64,000 nucleotides of DNA from Sphingobium wenxiniae. Its GTDB lineage: Bacteria; Pseudomonadota; Alphaproteobacteria; Sphingomonadales; Sphingomonadaceae. Under the pieces are notes generated by a model. That model did not search any database. It was not told the DNA's origin and was given only the letters and a program-made list of their open reading frames with translations. Positions within the stretch are counted from its first letter, which is position 1. Each line of letters starts with the position of its first letter. Of the stretch, positions 1-9,053 are shown in pieces. The DNA is taken from contig NZ_VLKK01000004.1 of the NCBI RefSeq assembly GCF_007830065.1, forward strand, positions 186,001 through 250,000, written 5' to 3'. The translations under genes were made by a program, and so were the position numbers.

Positions 1-2036
1 CGGCTTTCGGCTCCAACGTGCTGCAAGTCGCGATCCGCGGCCAGCGTCAGTTCGATCCCTATATCACCAAGGATCCGGCTGTGGCCGTCTATTTCGCGGA
101 TGTGGTGCAGAATCGGCCGCAAGGCTTGAATTCCGGCATGTTCGATCTGGATTCCGTGCAGGTGCTGAAAGGGCCTCAGGGTACGCTCTTTGGCCGCAAC
201 ACGACCGGCGGCGCGATGATCATCACGCCGGCCGCGCCTACCGACAGGTTTGAAGGTTATGTGACGGGCGGCCTGGGCAATTATGATTCCTGGCGACTCG
301 AGGGCGCGGTCAATTTCCCGCTGGCGGACTGGATTCAGGTGCGTGCGGCCGGCGCGCTCCAGCGGCGCGACGGCTTCACCAAGAACATTACAACGGGCCA
401 GCGCCTTGACGACGAGCACAAGGACAACTGGCGCCTCTCGGTCAAGCTGACCCCCTTCGACGGTTTCGAGAACCGGACCGTCATCAACGGCTTCAAGGCG
501 GATGAAAACGGTATCGGCTACAAGCTGCTCGGCAGCCTGCCGGGCATCGGTTTCGGGTCGTCGCCTACGGTGATCGACGAACTGGCGCGTCTTGCCGCCC
601 TGCCATTCCACACGACGACCAGCGACCTCGTTCTGGAGACGAAGATCAAGACCTTCTCGCTCTCCAACGTGAGCGAATGGGACGTGGCGGACGGCGTCAC
701 GCTGAAGAACATCTTCGGCTATCGCTATGTCGATTCCCACATTCCGTTCGATCTCGACGGGTCGAGCATGACATTCACGGATGCCAACGACAAAATCGTG
801 CCCTTCTTCCCTTCGCGCGAAGACATGCGCGTGCGGCAGTACAGCAATGAACTGCAACTGCTCGGCACGGTCCTGGACGGCAGCCTCGATTATATTTTCG
901 GCGGCTTCTATTTCCTGGAGAAAGGCCGGGATCGCCAGGCGAGCGGCGGTCATGGCGGCGTTTCGGCAGGGGGCGTCTATCTGGGCGATCGCGTGACCTA
1001 TTCCGATCCTGTCCGCAATGAAGCCTATTCGGCTTTCGCGCAGTTCACCTATCGGCTGCCCTTCCTGGAAGGCGTGTCGTTGACTGCCGGCGGCCGCCAG
1101 AACCATGACAAGCGCGAACTGACCTCGCGCAATCTGATCTCCGATGGAACCTGCCGTCTCGTCGATGACGCGGGGCAGCCGCTCAACCCGTGCCAGGCAT
1201 ATCATGCCAAGAGCTACAACCGCTTTACCTACACGCTGAGCGCCGACTGGAAAGTGGTGCCCGGTGTGCTGGCTTATATCGCGCATCGGAAAGGGTATCG
1301 CACCGGCGGCTTCAACATATCGGCAACGACGCCCGCTCAGTTTACGCCTTTCAATCCCGAGAGCGTGAAGGATGTCGAACTGGGCGTGAAGACGGATTTC
1401 CACATGAGTGGCGGCCGCGGCCGGTTCAACCTCGCCTTCTATTCGCAGAACTACAAAAACATTCAGCGGAACCAGGGCAGCCTCATCAACGGCGTCTTCA
1501 CCCAGACGATCGTCAATGCCGCCTCCGCCCGGATCAAGGGCTTTGAAGCGGAACTGGCGTTGCAGCCCGTCGATTTCATCGATTTCGGCGTGAACGTCGC
1601 GCATGTCCACGCGCGGTATTCGTCGTGGATGAGCAATGGGGTCGACATCGCCGCTTCGCAATTCGCGGGCACGCCGGCGTGGACCATCGGTTCCAATCTG
1701 GGCGTCAACATCCCGTTGGGCGATATCGGGGAACTGGGCCTGCGGGGCGACATCTATCACCAGACCAAGACGAACAATTCGGACAATAACTTCCTCTCGG
1801 CCTGGAACCGCATTTCGCCCACGTCGATCATGCCCGCATACACGCTGGTCAATGGCCGCATCGACCTGCGCAATATTGCCGGCTCGCGCATCACGGCCAG
1901 CCTGTGGGCGAAGAACCTGTTCGACGTCGATTATCTGGCGGGCGGCACGGAACTCGCCAATACCGGCCTCGGCTACACGGCGGGCTTCCTGGGCGCGCCC
2001 CGGACCTATGGCGCGGAACTGAACTTCCGCTTCTGA
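1..2036 (+). CDS. TonB-dependent receptor, 3' part (5' end outside window)
   Basis: Outer-membrane beta-barrel receptor that takes up a ligand with energy from TonB-ExbBD. The frame is open from the first bases, so the signal peptide, TonB box and start of the plug lie upstream. The plug motif VLKGPQGTLFGRNTTGG is visible near residue 50 of the visible part, followed by a long barrel with many alternating aromatic strands, ending in the usual terminal Phe (NFRF). About 677 residues are visible, against 750-850 for the family. It is of the sphingomonad catabolic type often found beside degradation genes, which fits the dehydrogenases that follow. Ligand unknown; the family call is secure. Confidence 0.93.
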   Translation, partial: AFGSNVLQVAIRGQRQFDPYITKDPAVAVYFADVVQNRPQGLNSGMFDLDSVQVLKGPQGTLFGRNTTGGAMIITPAAPTDRFEGYVTGGLGNYDSWRLEGAVNFPLADWIQVRAAGALQRRDGFTKNITTGQRLDDEHKDNWRLSVKLTPFDGFENRTVINGFKADENGIGYKLLGSLPGIGFGSSPTVIDELARLAALPFHTTTSDLVLETKIKTFSLSNVSEWDVADGVTLKNIFGYRYVDSHIPFDLDGSSMTFTDANDKIVPFFPSREDMRVRQYSNELQLLGTVLDGSLDYIFGGFYFLEKGRDRQASGGHGGVSAGGVYLGDRVTYSDPVRNEAYSAFAQFTYRLPFLEGVSLTAGGRQNHDKRELTSRNLISDGTCRLVDDAGQPLNPCQAYHAKSYNRFTYTLSADWKVVPGVLAYIAHRKGYRTGGFNISATTPAQFTPFNPESVKDVELGVKTDFHMSGGRGRFNLAFYSQNYKNIQRNQGSLINGVFTQTIVNAASARIKGFEAELALQPVDFIDFGVNVAHVHARYSSWMSNGVDIAASQFAGTPAWTIGSNLGVNIPLGDIGELGLRGDIYHQTKTNNSDNNFLSAWNRISPTSIMPAYTLVNGRIDLRNIAGSRITASLWAKNLFDVDYLAGGTELANTGLGYTAGFLGAPRTYGAELNFRF

Positions 2037-2044
2037 TCCCCGGA

Positions 2045-2077
2045 TCACCCGCGGCGCCATTCCGGCGTCGCGGGTGA
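2045..2077 (+). terminator. Hairpin after the TonB receptor gene
   Basis: An inverted repeat with arms TCACCCGCG(G) and CGCGGGTGA around a GC-rich centre starts eight bases after the receptor stop codon. The tail (ATTTGGCTC) is only weakly T-rich, so intrinsic termination is plausible but not certain. It lies between convergent genes. Confidence 0.4.
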
Positions 2078-2163
2078 ATTTGGCTCGTCGGTGGCGGCGG
2101 TCGCCCGATCCACGGGACGCCGACAGCCGACGGGGCAACCGGATAGGCCGGATCAGGGCCTTA

Positions 2164-2928
2164 TCAGCGCATCATCAGCGTGCCGCCATCCACCGGGATG
2201 ATCTGGCCGGTAATGAAATGCGCGCCTTCCGATGCGAAGAACGCCACGACCGGCACGAAATCCCTGGCGATGTCGCCCAGCTTGCCGCCCAATGGGATGG
2301 CGGCTTTCAAGGCGGCATCATGGGCTTCCAGTTCCTCCGGCGTCATGGACGCGCGGGTCTTGTCGTACATCGGCGTCCAGATCGCCGGTGCGATCCCGTT
2401 GACCCGGATGTTGTGGCATCCCCATTCGACCGCGATCGAGCGGGTCCATGCGACCACGGCGCCCTTGGCAGCGGCATAGGCGGCCTTGTTGGGATAGCCC
2501 TTCACCCCTGCCGCGGACGCGAAATTGAGGATCGCGCCGCCGCGGTCCTTCAAATGCGGGAAGACCGCCTGATTGGTCAGGAAGGTGCCCGTTGCGTTGA
2601 CCGCCATGGCCTGATGCCATTGCTCAAGCGAGATGTCCTCCGCCTTGGCGCCCGGTGCGATGCCGGCGGCGTGGATGAGCACGTCCAGCCCGCCGAGCCG
2701 AGCGACGGCCTGATCGACGGCGTTCGTCACGGACGCCTTGTCCGTCACATCGACCTTGATGAACGCCGCGCCTGATTCCTTCGCGATCCGCTCACCGCCG
2801 TCTTCATTCAGATCCAGCGATATGATTGAGGCGCCGCGCCGGGGAAGCGCCCGGACCAATCCTTCGCCCATGCCGCTTGCGCCGCCCGTCACGATGATGC
2901 GGCGTCCCTGCAATTCCCGGTCGCTCAT
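2164..2928 (-). CDS. SDR family NAD(P)-dependent oxidoreductase
   Basis: Classical short-chain dehydrogenase/reductase, 254 residues. The cofactor motif TGGASGMG lies near residue 15, the structural HAAG (NNAG position) near residue 88, and the catalytic Ser, Tyr and Lys in the stretch FASAAG ... YAAAK around residues 137-155. The acidic residue after beta-2 (SLDLNED) points to NAD rather than NADP. The C-terminal GQIIPVDGG is typical. AGGAG-like bases (GGAGAGCAG on the minus strand) precede the start. It is the last gene of a minus-strand set with the MDR reductase and class II aldolase. Probably oxidises an alcohol intermediate; substrate unknown. Confidence 0.9.
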   Translation of the reverse strand: MSDRELQGRRIIVTGGASGMGEGLVRALPRRGASIISLDLNEDGGERIAKESGAAFIKVDVTDKASVTNAVDQAVARLGGLDVLIHAAGIAPGAKAEDISLEQWHQAMAVNATGTFLTNQAVFPHLKDRGGAILNFASAAGVKGYPNKAAYAAAKGAVVAWTRSIAVEWGCHNIRVNGIAPAIWTPMYDKTRASMTPEELEAHDAALKAAIPLGGKLGDIARDFVPVVAFFASEGAHFITGQIIPVDGGTLMMR

Positions 2929-3037
2929 TCTGCTCTCCTTGTTCGCTTGATATCAGCGCCAGATGCGGGACGTTTTCCGCGAAAAGCGCGACCATTTATG
3001 GAGTCCGTCCATTCGTCGATACCGATGGGGACGCATG

Positions 3038-4015
3038 CTAAAGCCGGATCAGCCGTTTGCCGATGCCTTCGCCGCCGAGCATGGCAAGAAAGGTGTCGGC
3101 CGCATTGTCCAGACCGTCGATGATCGTTTCCTCGAACAGCAATCGCCCCGACAGGATGCCGTCGCGCAATTCCTCCAGGGCCGGTGCGAACAGGTCGGGA
3201 TAATTGGCGGTGATGAAGGCGCGCAGGGACAGTTCGCTGTAGAGCAGATATTTGAAATTGCGCAGCAGCATCGGGTCTTCCGTCAGATAATGCTGGGCGA
3301 GGCCGCAAAGCATGATCCGCCCGCGCGGCCGCATGAGGGGGAGCGCGGCGTCCAGGCTGGAAGCGCCGACATTCTCGAACAGCACGTCGACGCCCTCGCC
3401 CGCGGCCGCCTTCAACCTGTCTTCCAGATCGGCCGCGCCATGGTCGATGCAGGCGTCATACCCCAGAAGGTCGGTCGCGTGGCGGCATTTGGCTTCGCCG
3501 CCGGCGGTGCCGATGACATGGCACCCCCGCGCCTTGGCAAGCTGTGCCGCGACGCTGCCGACGGGGCCGGAGGCCGCCGAGATCAAAATCGTTTCGCCCG
3601 CTTTCAGGCCGGACAGGTGGAGGCCCACCCAGGCGGTGATGCCTGACCGGCCCAATGCGCCCAGGACGAGGCTGGGCGGATCGATATCGGGCGCAATAAG
3701 CTGAACCGCTTGTCCCGGCATCGCGTTGACCGGCTGCCAGCGGCCGATGCCAATCACGCGATCGCCGACCGACAGGCCGGGAAAGCGGGATTCGATCACC
3801 GCGCCGACGATCCGGCCATGGATCGTCCCATCCGCCCAGCCGGGATGCTCGCCCTTCCAACTCTTCATTGCGCGGGAAAGATAGGGGTCGAGCGAGATAT
3901 ATTGCGTCTCGACGAGGATCTCGCCATCTCCGGCTTCGGGCGGCGGCATGTCGCGCAGCATGAAATCGTCGATGGTGAGGTTGGCCGTTGGCCGGCGCAT
4001 GGCCCAGCTTTTCAT
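3038..4015 (-). CDS. NADP-dependent MDR oxidoreductase (prostaglandin reductase/YncB-like)
   Basis: Zinc-free medium-chain reductase, 325 residues, of the leukotriene B4 dehydrogenase/curcumin reductase type, which reduces the double bond of enones. The N-terminal GroES-like half contains the family signature YISLDPYLSRAMKSW; the Rossmann half carries AASGPVGSVAAQLAKARG near residues 145-162, including the AxxGxxG turn. No catalytic-zinc cysteine/histidine set is visible. It lies in the same direction as the neighbouring SDR and class II aldolase with short gaps (about 109 and 30 bases), so one transcript is likely. The substrate is inferred only as an alpha,beta-unsaturated carbonyl compound. 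Confidence 0.88.
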   Translation of the reverse strand: MKSWAMRRPTANLTIDDFMLRDMPPPEAGDGEILVETQYISLDPYLSRAMKSWKGEHPGWADGTIHGRIVGAVIESRFPGLSVGDRVIGIGRWQPVNAMPGQAVQLIAPDIDPPSLVLGALGRSGITAWVGLHLSGLKAGETILISAASGPVGSVAAQLAKARGCHVIGTAGGEAKCRHATDLLGYDACIDHGAADLEDRLKAAAGEGVDVLFENVGASSLDAALPLMRPRGRIMLCGLAQHYLTEDPMLLRNFKYLLYSELSLRAFITANYPDLFAPALEELRDGILSGRLLFEETIIDGLDNAADTFLAMLGGEGIGKRLIRL

Positions 4016-4045
4016 AAGGCTTCCTTGGTCTGGGTGAAACCGGGT

Positions 4046-4819
4046 TCAGTCACGATAGGACGGATCGATACGATCGAGCTGGCGGAGCAGGGCTTCCCAT
4101 TCAAGGCCGCCGCTCACCGAAACATCCGCGCTCCCGGTCGCCGGATTGAAAAGAGCCGCCGTCCGTTCCTGACTCGAGCGGCTGGGGAAGATCGGCGGAC
4201 CGCCGGCAAGGGCGGCGACCTGTATCTGGCAGGCCGTTTCCAGCCGCTGCATCAGCAGGAAGGCTTCGGCAACCGTCCGTCCCACGGTCAACAGGCCATG
4301 ATTGCGCAGGATGAGCACATCGTTGCGGCCGAGCGCGGCGATCAGGCGGCTGCGTTCGCCATCGTCGATCGCCGGCCCTTCGAAATCATGATAGCCGACC
4401 CGGCCCATGAAGCGCAGCGCCGTCTGGCTGATCGGCAGCAGGCCGTCCGTCATGCAGGACACCGCGACTCCGGCGCGGGTATGGGTATGGATGACGCATT
4501 GCACATCCTCCCGCGCCGCGTGGACCGCGCTGTGGATCACATAGCCCGCGCGATTGACGCCGTAGCTGGTCGAACCGGGCGCGAGGACGTTGCCCTCAAT
4601 GTCGATCTTGATGAGCGCGCTTGCCGTGATCTCCTCATAGAGCATTCCAAAAGGGTTGATCAGCAGTTCATGATCGCTGCCCGGAATACGCGCGGTGATA
4701 TGATTGTAGATAAGGTCCGTCATCCCGTACCGCGCGACGAGTCGATAGCAGGCGGCAAGGTCGTTGCGGGTCTTGCGTTCGGTCGCATCGATGGCGGAGA
4801 GGACGGCTGGACTGCTCAT
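4046..4819 (-). CDS. Class II aldolase/adducin family protein
   Basis: Metal-dependent class II aldolase fold, 257 residues, related to fuculose-phosphate aldolase. Metal-binding histidines are visible in HSAVHAAREDVQCVIHTHTR (near residues 92-111), with a third in LILRNHGLLTVGR (near residue 175). Members cleave or decarboxylate hydroxy-carbonyl substrates, but many catabolic-cluster members have unknown reactions. First gene of the minus-strand set; its start faces the GldA-like gene at 4959, so the 139-base gap should hold two divergent promoters. Confidence 0.88.
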   Translation of the reverse strand: MSSPAVLSAIDATERKTRNDLAACYRLVARYGMTDLIYNHITARIPGSDHELLINPFGMLYEEITASALIKIDIEGNVLAPGSTSYGVNRAGYVIHSAVHAAREDVQCVIHTHTRAGVAVSCMTDGLLPISQTALRFMGRVGYHDFEGPAIDDGERSRLIAALGRNDVLILRNHGLLTVGRTVAEAFLLMQRLETACQIQVAALAGGPPIFPSRSSQERTAALFNPATGSADVSVSGGLEWEALLRQLDRIDPSYRD

Positions 4820-4958
4820 GCGCCGATGGTGCGCCCGCCAGCTCGCCAGTCAAGTCTCCTGCTGCCATCAAGCACATTGAGGATGTGATGATTATGCAGG
4901 AGGCTTTCCTCCGCACGACGGGTGCGGCAAGCGAGGCGCAGCGAACAAGGAGACGGAC

Positions 4959-6032
4959 GTGACACGGATATTCGGCGGACCCACCCGCTATGTGCAGGGG
5001 CCAGGGGCGATCGACGATCTTGGAGAACTGACCGCGGGGTTCGCCGGCCGGCCATTGCTGATTGTCGATGCGGATGTCCTGCCTTTCATCCAGGCGAGCC
5101 TCGACGCCTCTTTCGCGGATCGCCCGCATGCCGTCCTGTCATTCCGCGGCGAAGTGACGCAGGCCGCGATCGACTCGCTGGCGGCGAACGGCACCGCCTT
5201 GAACGCCGATCTTGTCATCGGCATCGGCGGCGGCAAGGGGCTGGACGCGGCGAAGGGCGTGGCGTTCCAGCTCGGCCTGCCTTTTGTGGCCGTGCCCTCG
5301 ATCGCATCGAACGATTCTCCGACAGGCCGTTCCCTGGCGATCTACAATGACGAGCATATCTTGGTAGCGGTTGAAAACATCCCCGACAGTCCCTTGCTGG
5401 TGGTCGCCGATACGGCATTGATCGCCAATGCGCCGGCCCGTTTCCTGCGCACCGGCATGGGCGACGCGCTGGGCAAGAAGTTCGAGGCGGAGCGCGCCTT
5501 TGCCGATGGCGCCGCCAATTTCTTCGGCACGCGCCCGCTGCGCACGGCGCTGGTGATTGCCGACGCCTGCTACGCGACGCTGCGCGAACATGGCGTGGCC
5601 GCGATGAAGGCCGCCGAAGCGCATACGCCCGATGAGGCGTTCGAAGCCGTGGTCGAGGCCAATGTGCTGATGGCCGGGCTTGCCTGGGAAAGCGGCGGCC
5701 TGTCCTATGCGCACGCCGTCGTCCGGGGATTGGTCAAGGCGAGGGGGGCCGCCTCTGCGCCCCATGGCGACCATGTCGCTTATGGCACGCTGGTCCAGCT
5801 CGCGATCGAGGGGCGCGATGATGCCTTCATCATCGACCTGATGGGCTGGTGCCGCAGCGTGGGCCTGCCGGCCTCGCTGGTGGAATTAGGCATGGAATCG
5901 CCTACGGAGGCGGATGTCGCCGAAATCGCGCGGCTGACGGCGATTGGCCCCAAGGGCGGCCGCATCATTGTAGCAGCGCCGCCGGAGGCAATCGCGGCGG
6001 CCATTCTTCGTGTGGAAAGGTTGGCAGCATGA
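4959..6032 (+). CDS. Iron-containing/glycerol dehydrogenase-type alcohol dehydrogenase
   Basis: Group III metal-dependent alcohol dehydrogenase close to GldA (357 residues, normal length). The NAD-binding GIGGGKGLDAAK lies near residues 88-99 and PSIASNDSPTG near 110-120. Metal ligands are expected at the Asp of MGDALGKKFEAE and the His residues in LSYAHAV and PHGDHVAYG. The GTG start at 4959 is chosen because AAGGAGACGG stands just upstream. It overlaps the following SDR by four bases, so the two are probably co-translated. GldA-like enzymes oxidise vicinal diols to hydroxyketones; that reaction is suggested here, not shown. Confidence 0.9.
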   Translation: MTRIFGGPTRYVQGPGAIDDLGELTAGFAGRPLLIVDADVLPFIQASLDASFADRPHAVLSFRGEVTQAAIDSLAANGTALNADLVIGIGGGKGLDAAKGVAFQLGLPFVAVPSIASNDSPTGRSLAIYNDEHILVAVENIPDSPLLVVADTALIANAPARFLRTGMGDALGKKFEAERAFADGAANFFGTRPLRTALVIADACYATLREHGVAAMKAAEAHTPDEAFEAVVEANVLMAGLAWESGGLSYAHAVVRGLVKARGAASAPHGDHVAYGTLVQLAIEGRDDAFIIDLMGWCRSVGLPASLVELGMESPTEADVAEIARLTAIGPKGGRIIVAAPPEAIAAAILRVERLAA

Positions 6033-6760
6033 GCAAGGTGGCTTTGGTGACGGGCGCGGCGGGCGGTATCGGGCGCGCCACGGCCATACGCTTCGCGCAG
6101 GCGGGCGCCAATGTCATGGTGTCGGACGTCAACATGGAAGGGTTGGAAGAAACGGTCTCCATCATCGCCGGGCAAGGCGGCGCCGCCCGCCTTCATCGCG
6201 CCGATGTGAGCCAGGAGGCGGATGTGAGCGCGCTGGTCGAGGCGACGGTGGCGGCGTTTGGCGGACTTGACTGGGCATTCAACAATGCGGGCATCATCGG
6301 TCCGCTCACCGGCCTTGCGGACACATCGATCGAAGATTTCGACCGGGTGATTGCCGTGAACCTGCGCAGCATATTCCTGTGCATGAAGGCCGAACTGGCG
6401 GTCATGGGGCCAAAGGGCAGCGGATCGATCGTCAATACGGCGTCCGAAACGGTGCTCAAGGGCAATGCCGGACCTGCGGCCTATACCGCGTCGAAGCGCG
6501 GCGTTCAGGGGCTGACCGAGCATTGCGCGCTGGAATGGGCGGCATCGGGCATCCGCATCAATTCCGTGGCCCCCGGCGCGATCGTCACGCCCATGACCCT
6601 GGCGATGCGCGCGCAGAAGGAGCGGCCCAGCCCCCAGCCCAACGGGCGGCGGGGTGAAGCGCATGAGATCGCGGAAGCGGTCTACTGGCTCTGTTCGGAC
6701 GCGTCGTCGAACGTGATTGGTCATATGCTGGTGGCGGATGGCGGCTGGGCGATCAGCTGA
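6029..6760 (+). CDS. SDR family oxidoreductase
   Basis: Classical SDR of 243 residues. The cofactor motif TGAAGGIG lies at residues 8-15, NNAG near 85-88, and catalytic Ser, Tyr, Lys in NTASETV ... AAYTASKRG near residues 138-160. An Asp after beta-2 (VSDVN) suggests NAD. The ATG at 6029 overlaps the stop of the GldA-like gene (ATGA) and begins directly with the Rossmann strand, so it is preferred over upstream in-frame codons. C-terminal MLVADGGWA is typical. Likely acts on the product or a side branch of the diol dehydrogenase. Confidence 0.92.
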   Translation: MSKVALVTGAAGGIGRATAIRFAQAGANVMVSDVNMEGLEETVSIIAGQGGAARLHRADVSQEADVSALVEATVAAFGGLDWAFNNAGIIGPLTGLADTSIEDFDRVIAVNLRSIFLCMKAELAVMGPKGSGSIVNTASETVLKGNAGPAAYTASKRGVQGLTEHCALEWAASGIRINSVAPGAIVTPMTLAMRAQKERPSPQPNGRRGEAHEIAEAVYWLCSDASSNVIGHMLVADGGWAIS

Positions 6761-7000
6761 TCCCATCATCACATCGCGGGCTTATGTAAAGGCGGTTATG
6801 CAGTTTGCAGACCTCCGCACGCAATGGCGGTTACGGGTGGATTTCCGCCGCCTTTCGCTGGGATGATGGACATTGAATGGCGGAATGGCCGATAACAATC
6901 CTTGCATGAGCGCGGGTTTGCAAACGGAATAATCTCCTTTGCGAAGTGGTGGATCAAGACGCTATAGTCGTCGGCGATGTGTCGGGAATGGAGAATGGGA

Positions 7001-7090
7001 ATGACCACGATTACCCAGGCCGGCAATGGCTTCGCGCTGCTGGGCGCCTGCGCCGAATATTATCGGGTCAATGGCTTCGGTGCTGAATAA
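7001..7090 (+). CDS. Possible 29-codon leader ORF before the Old Yellow Enzyme gene
   Basis: A short frame starts with ATG at 7001, seven bases after a good GGAG, and ends with TAA at 7088-7090. It overlaps the 5' end of the next gene in another frame, while the possible starts of that gene (7026, 7071) lack a clear ribosome site. It may be a coupling/leader ORF or the remnant of a longer gene. No similarity is recognised and chance is not excluded. Confidence 0.3.
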   Translation: MTTITQAGNGFALLGACAEYYRVNGFGAE

Positions 7091-8189
7091 ATCGGGCCAT
7101 TCCCCGGCCAGGCCCGTGGGGGCGGTGGAACGGTCCTCGCTGTTCTCCCCCTTCACGCTGCGGGGAGTTACGTTCCGCAACCGGATCGGCGTGTCGCCGA
7201 TGTGCCAATATTCGGCTGTCGACGGCATGGCCGGCCCATGGCATCTGACCCATCTCGCCAGCCGCGCGGTCGGCGGCGCCGGCCTGGTTGTCACGGAAGC
7301 CGCGGCTGTTGTGTCGCAGGGGCGGATCAGCCCGGCGGATCTTGGCCTCTGGTCCGATGCCCACAGGGACGCGCTGAGGCCCGTCGCGGCCGCCATCACC
7401 GATGCCGGGGCGGTGCCCGGCATCCAGCTCGCCCACGCCGGGCGCAAGGGCAGTACGCAGATACCCTGGATCGGCAGGGACGCCGTAGCCGAAGGCGGCT
7501 GGGCCGTTCCGGCGCCAAGCGCCCTGCCGTTCAACCGACGGTCCGCGCTGACATATACGATGGGCGCCGAAGAAATAGCGCGCACGATCATTGCCTTCGC
7601 CGAAGCCGCAAGACGGGCGGTGGATGCGGGATTCCGGTTCATCGAGTGCCATTTCGCGCATGGTTATCTCGTTCATCAATTCCTCTCGCCGCTGACCAAC
7701 CTGCGCGACGATGCCTTTGGCGGCGGCCTTGAGGGGCGGAGCCGGCTGGCATTGGAGATCGTCCGCGCCGTCCGGGCCGCCATCCCCGCGGAGATACCCC
7801 TCAGCGTCCGCCTGTCCTGCGTCGATTGGGTGGAAGGGGGATGGACGCTGGACGACAGCATCACCCTGGCGCGGCATCTGGGCGAAGAAGGCGTCGATAT
7901 CGTCGATTGTTCCAGCGGCGCGCTGGTGCCGGGCGCGGCTCCGCCCGATGGCCCGGCCGTGCAACGCGATTTCGCGCGGGCGATCCGCGAGCGTGCCGGT
8001 CTTCCGACCGCCGCCGTGGGGGGCATCACCGGGGCGCGGGAAGCCGATGCGCTGATCGAGAGCGGAGGCGCGGACATGGTGCTCATCGCGCGGGCCATGC
8101 TGCGGGACCCCTATTGGGCGCTGCACGCAGCGGAGGCGCTTGGCGTTGAGGCGGCGTGGCCGCTTCCTTATAAAAGGGCGGTGACGTGA
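7071..8189 (+). CDS. NADH:flavin oxidoreductase (Old Yellow Enzyme, YqjM/xenobiotic reductase type)
   Basis: FMN-dependent ene-reductase with a TIM-barrel fold. The N-terminal hallmark LFSPFTLRGVTFRNRI begins about 22 residues after this start, followed by SPMCQYSAVDG, which is typical of the thermophilic-like YqjM class. The barrel motifs ECHFAHGYLVHQFLSP near residue 190 and the C-terminal FMN-phosphate site AVGGITG ... IARAMLRDP are present. Length (372 residues from 7071; 387 from 7026) suits the family. The start is uncertain: ATG codons at 7026 and 7071 both lack a ribosome site. The stop overlaps the next gene by four bases. Reduces an activated C=C bond; substrate unknown. Confidence 0.92.
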   Translation: MASVLNKSGHSPARPVGAVERSSLFSPFTLRGVTFRNRIGVSPMCQYSAVDGMAGPWHLTHLASRAVGGAGLVVTEAAAVVSQGRISPADLGLWSDAHRDALRPVAAAITDAGAVPGIQLAHAGRKGSTQIPWIGRDAVAEGGWAVPAPSALPFNRRSALTYTMGAEEIARTIIAFAEAARRAVDAGFRFIECHFAHGYLVHQFLSPLTNLRDDAFGGGLEGRSRLALEIVRAVRAAIPAEIPLSVRLSCVDWVEGGWTLDDSITLARHLGEEGVDIVDCSSGALVPGAAPPDGPAVQRDFARAIRERAGLPTAAVGGITGAREADALIESGGADMVLIARAMLRDPYWALHAAEALGVEAAWPLPYKRAVT

Positions 8190-8815
8190 GTGAACATTCC
8201 CTGTCGGAACGGCTGGACCGGCTGGAATCGATCGAGGGCATCCGGCAATTGGCCTATGGCTATGCGCTGGCTGTCGATGCGCGTGATATCGATGCGGTCG
8301 TGGCGCTTTATGTCGATGATATCCGGGTGGGCGGCGGCCGCCAGGGCAGGGCGGCGTTGCGAGCGGTGTTCGATGCTTCTCTGCGCCAGTTCACGGCCAG
8401 CGCCCATCATGTAACCAACCATCTGATGGAATTTCTGGGACCCGACGATGCGATCGGGCTGGTGAGCTGCCGGATCGAACATGAGGTTGACGGAAGCTGG
8501 GTGACGGCCAGCCTTCTCTACCATGATCGCTATGTCCGGCGCGGCGGCATCTGGCTGATCCGCGGGCGAGTGCAGACGCGGCTTTACGCGACGGCGCATG
8601 ATGATCCGCCCGTCGGCCCGAAGAAAGTCCGCTGGCCTGGCGCCCAACCGATGGAGAGCGGCTTTCACGATGCGTTGCCCGCCTGGGCCGAATTCTGGAA
8701 CGATCGCGAAATGCCTCCTCGCGAGATGGAGGGAACGCAAAAGCTGGTCACGCGATTGCGTCGTGGCACGGGCTTGCCGCCGCCCCCGGCGTATATCTTC
8801 ACCGCCAAAAATTAA
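8186..8815 (+). CDS. NTF2/SnoaL-like fold protein (nuclear transport factor 2 superfamily)
   Basis: 209 residues. The N-terminal 130 residues have the cone-shaped NTF2-like pattern (helix LERLDRLESIEGIRQLAYGYALAVDARDIDAVVALY, read as short pieces), shared with SnoaL cyclases, scytalone dehydratase and ring-hydroxylase small subunits. A His pair in TASAHHVTNH lies where dehydratase/isomerase members place active-site residues. The extra 70-residue C-terminal tail is unusual. It starts with GTG overlapping the Old Yellow Enzyme stop (GTGA), so the two are translationally coupled. Function could be a dehydratase or isomerase in the same route; unproven. Confidence 0.75.
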   Translation: MSEHSLSERLDRLESIEGIRQLAYGYALAVDARDIDAVVALYVDDIRVGGGRQGRAALRAVFDASLRQFTASAHHVTNHLMEFLGPDDAIGLVSCRIEHEVDGSWVTASLLYHDRYVRRGGIWLIRGRVQTRLYATAHDDPPVGPKKVRWPGAQPMESGFHDALPAWAEFWNDREMPPREMEGTQKLVTRLRRGTGLPPPPAYIFTAKN

Positions 8816-8949
8816 GGGACGCGTCCTGCTGTCGGTGGATGGGATAAAGCTGCGGCCGTGCGCCTGTCTTCATGAGAACACATGGCTTGTGCATCATTGC
8901 AGGCGAAAATATCGAGCAGGTGAGCAATGGGAGACTGTTCTTGACGGGC

Positions 8950-8971
8950 GCAAGCAGACAGGTCTGCTTGC
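8950..8971. promoter_or_regulatory. Perfect palindrome, probable operator
   Basis: Arms GCAAGCAGAC (8950-8959) and GTCTGCTTGC (8962-8971) are exact reverse complements with a 2-base centre. A TTGACG element (possible -35) ends four bases before it. The site is 83 bases upstream of the gene at 9054, in a 238-base gap otherwise without a gene. The shape fits a dimeric regulator of the GntR/TetR/IclR kind; no regulator gene is in this part of the window. Confidence 0.5.
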
Positions 8972-9053
8972 TGCCAGCCGCGCGGCTTTAGTGTCGCGGA
9001 GATAGAATTGGGCGTGGCTGGCCAATAGAGGCCAAAAGCAAGGAGAGATGCAG

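Noticed and set aside
8873..8992. 39-codon ORF (MRTHGLCIIAG...) in the gap before 9054
   Set aside because: No ribosome site, and it runs through the palindrome at 8950-8971.
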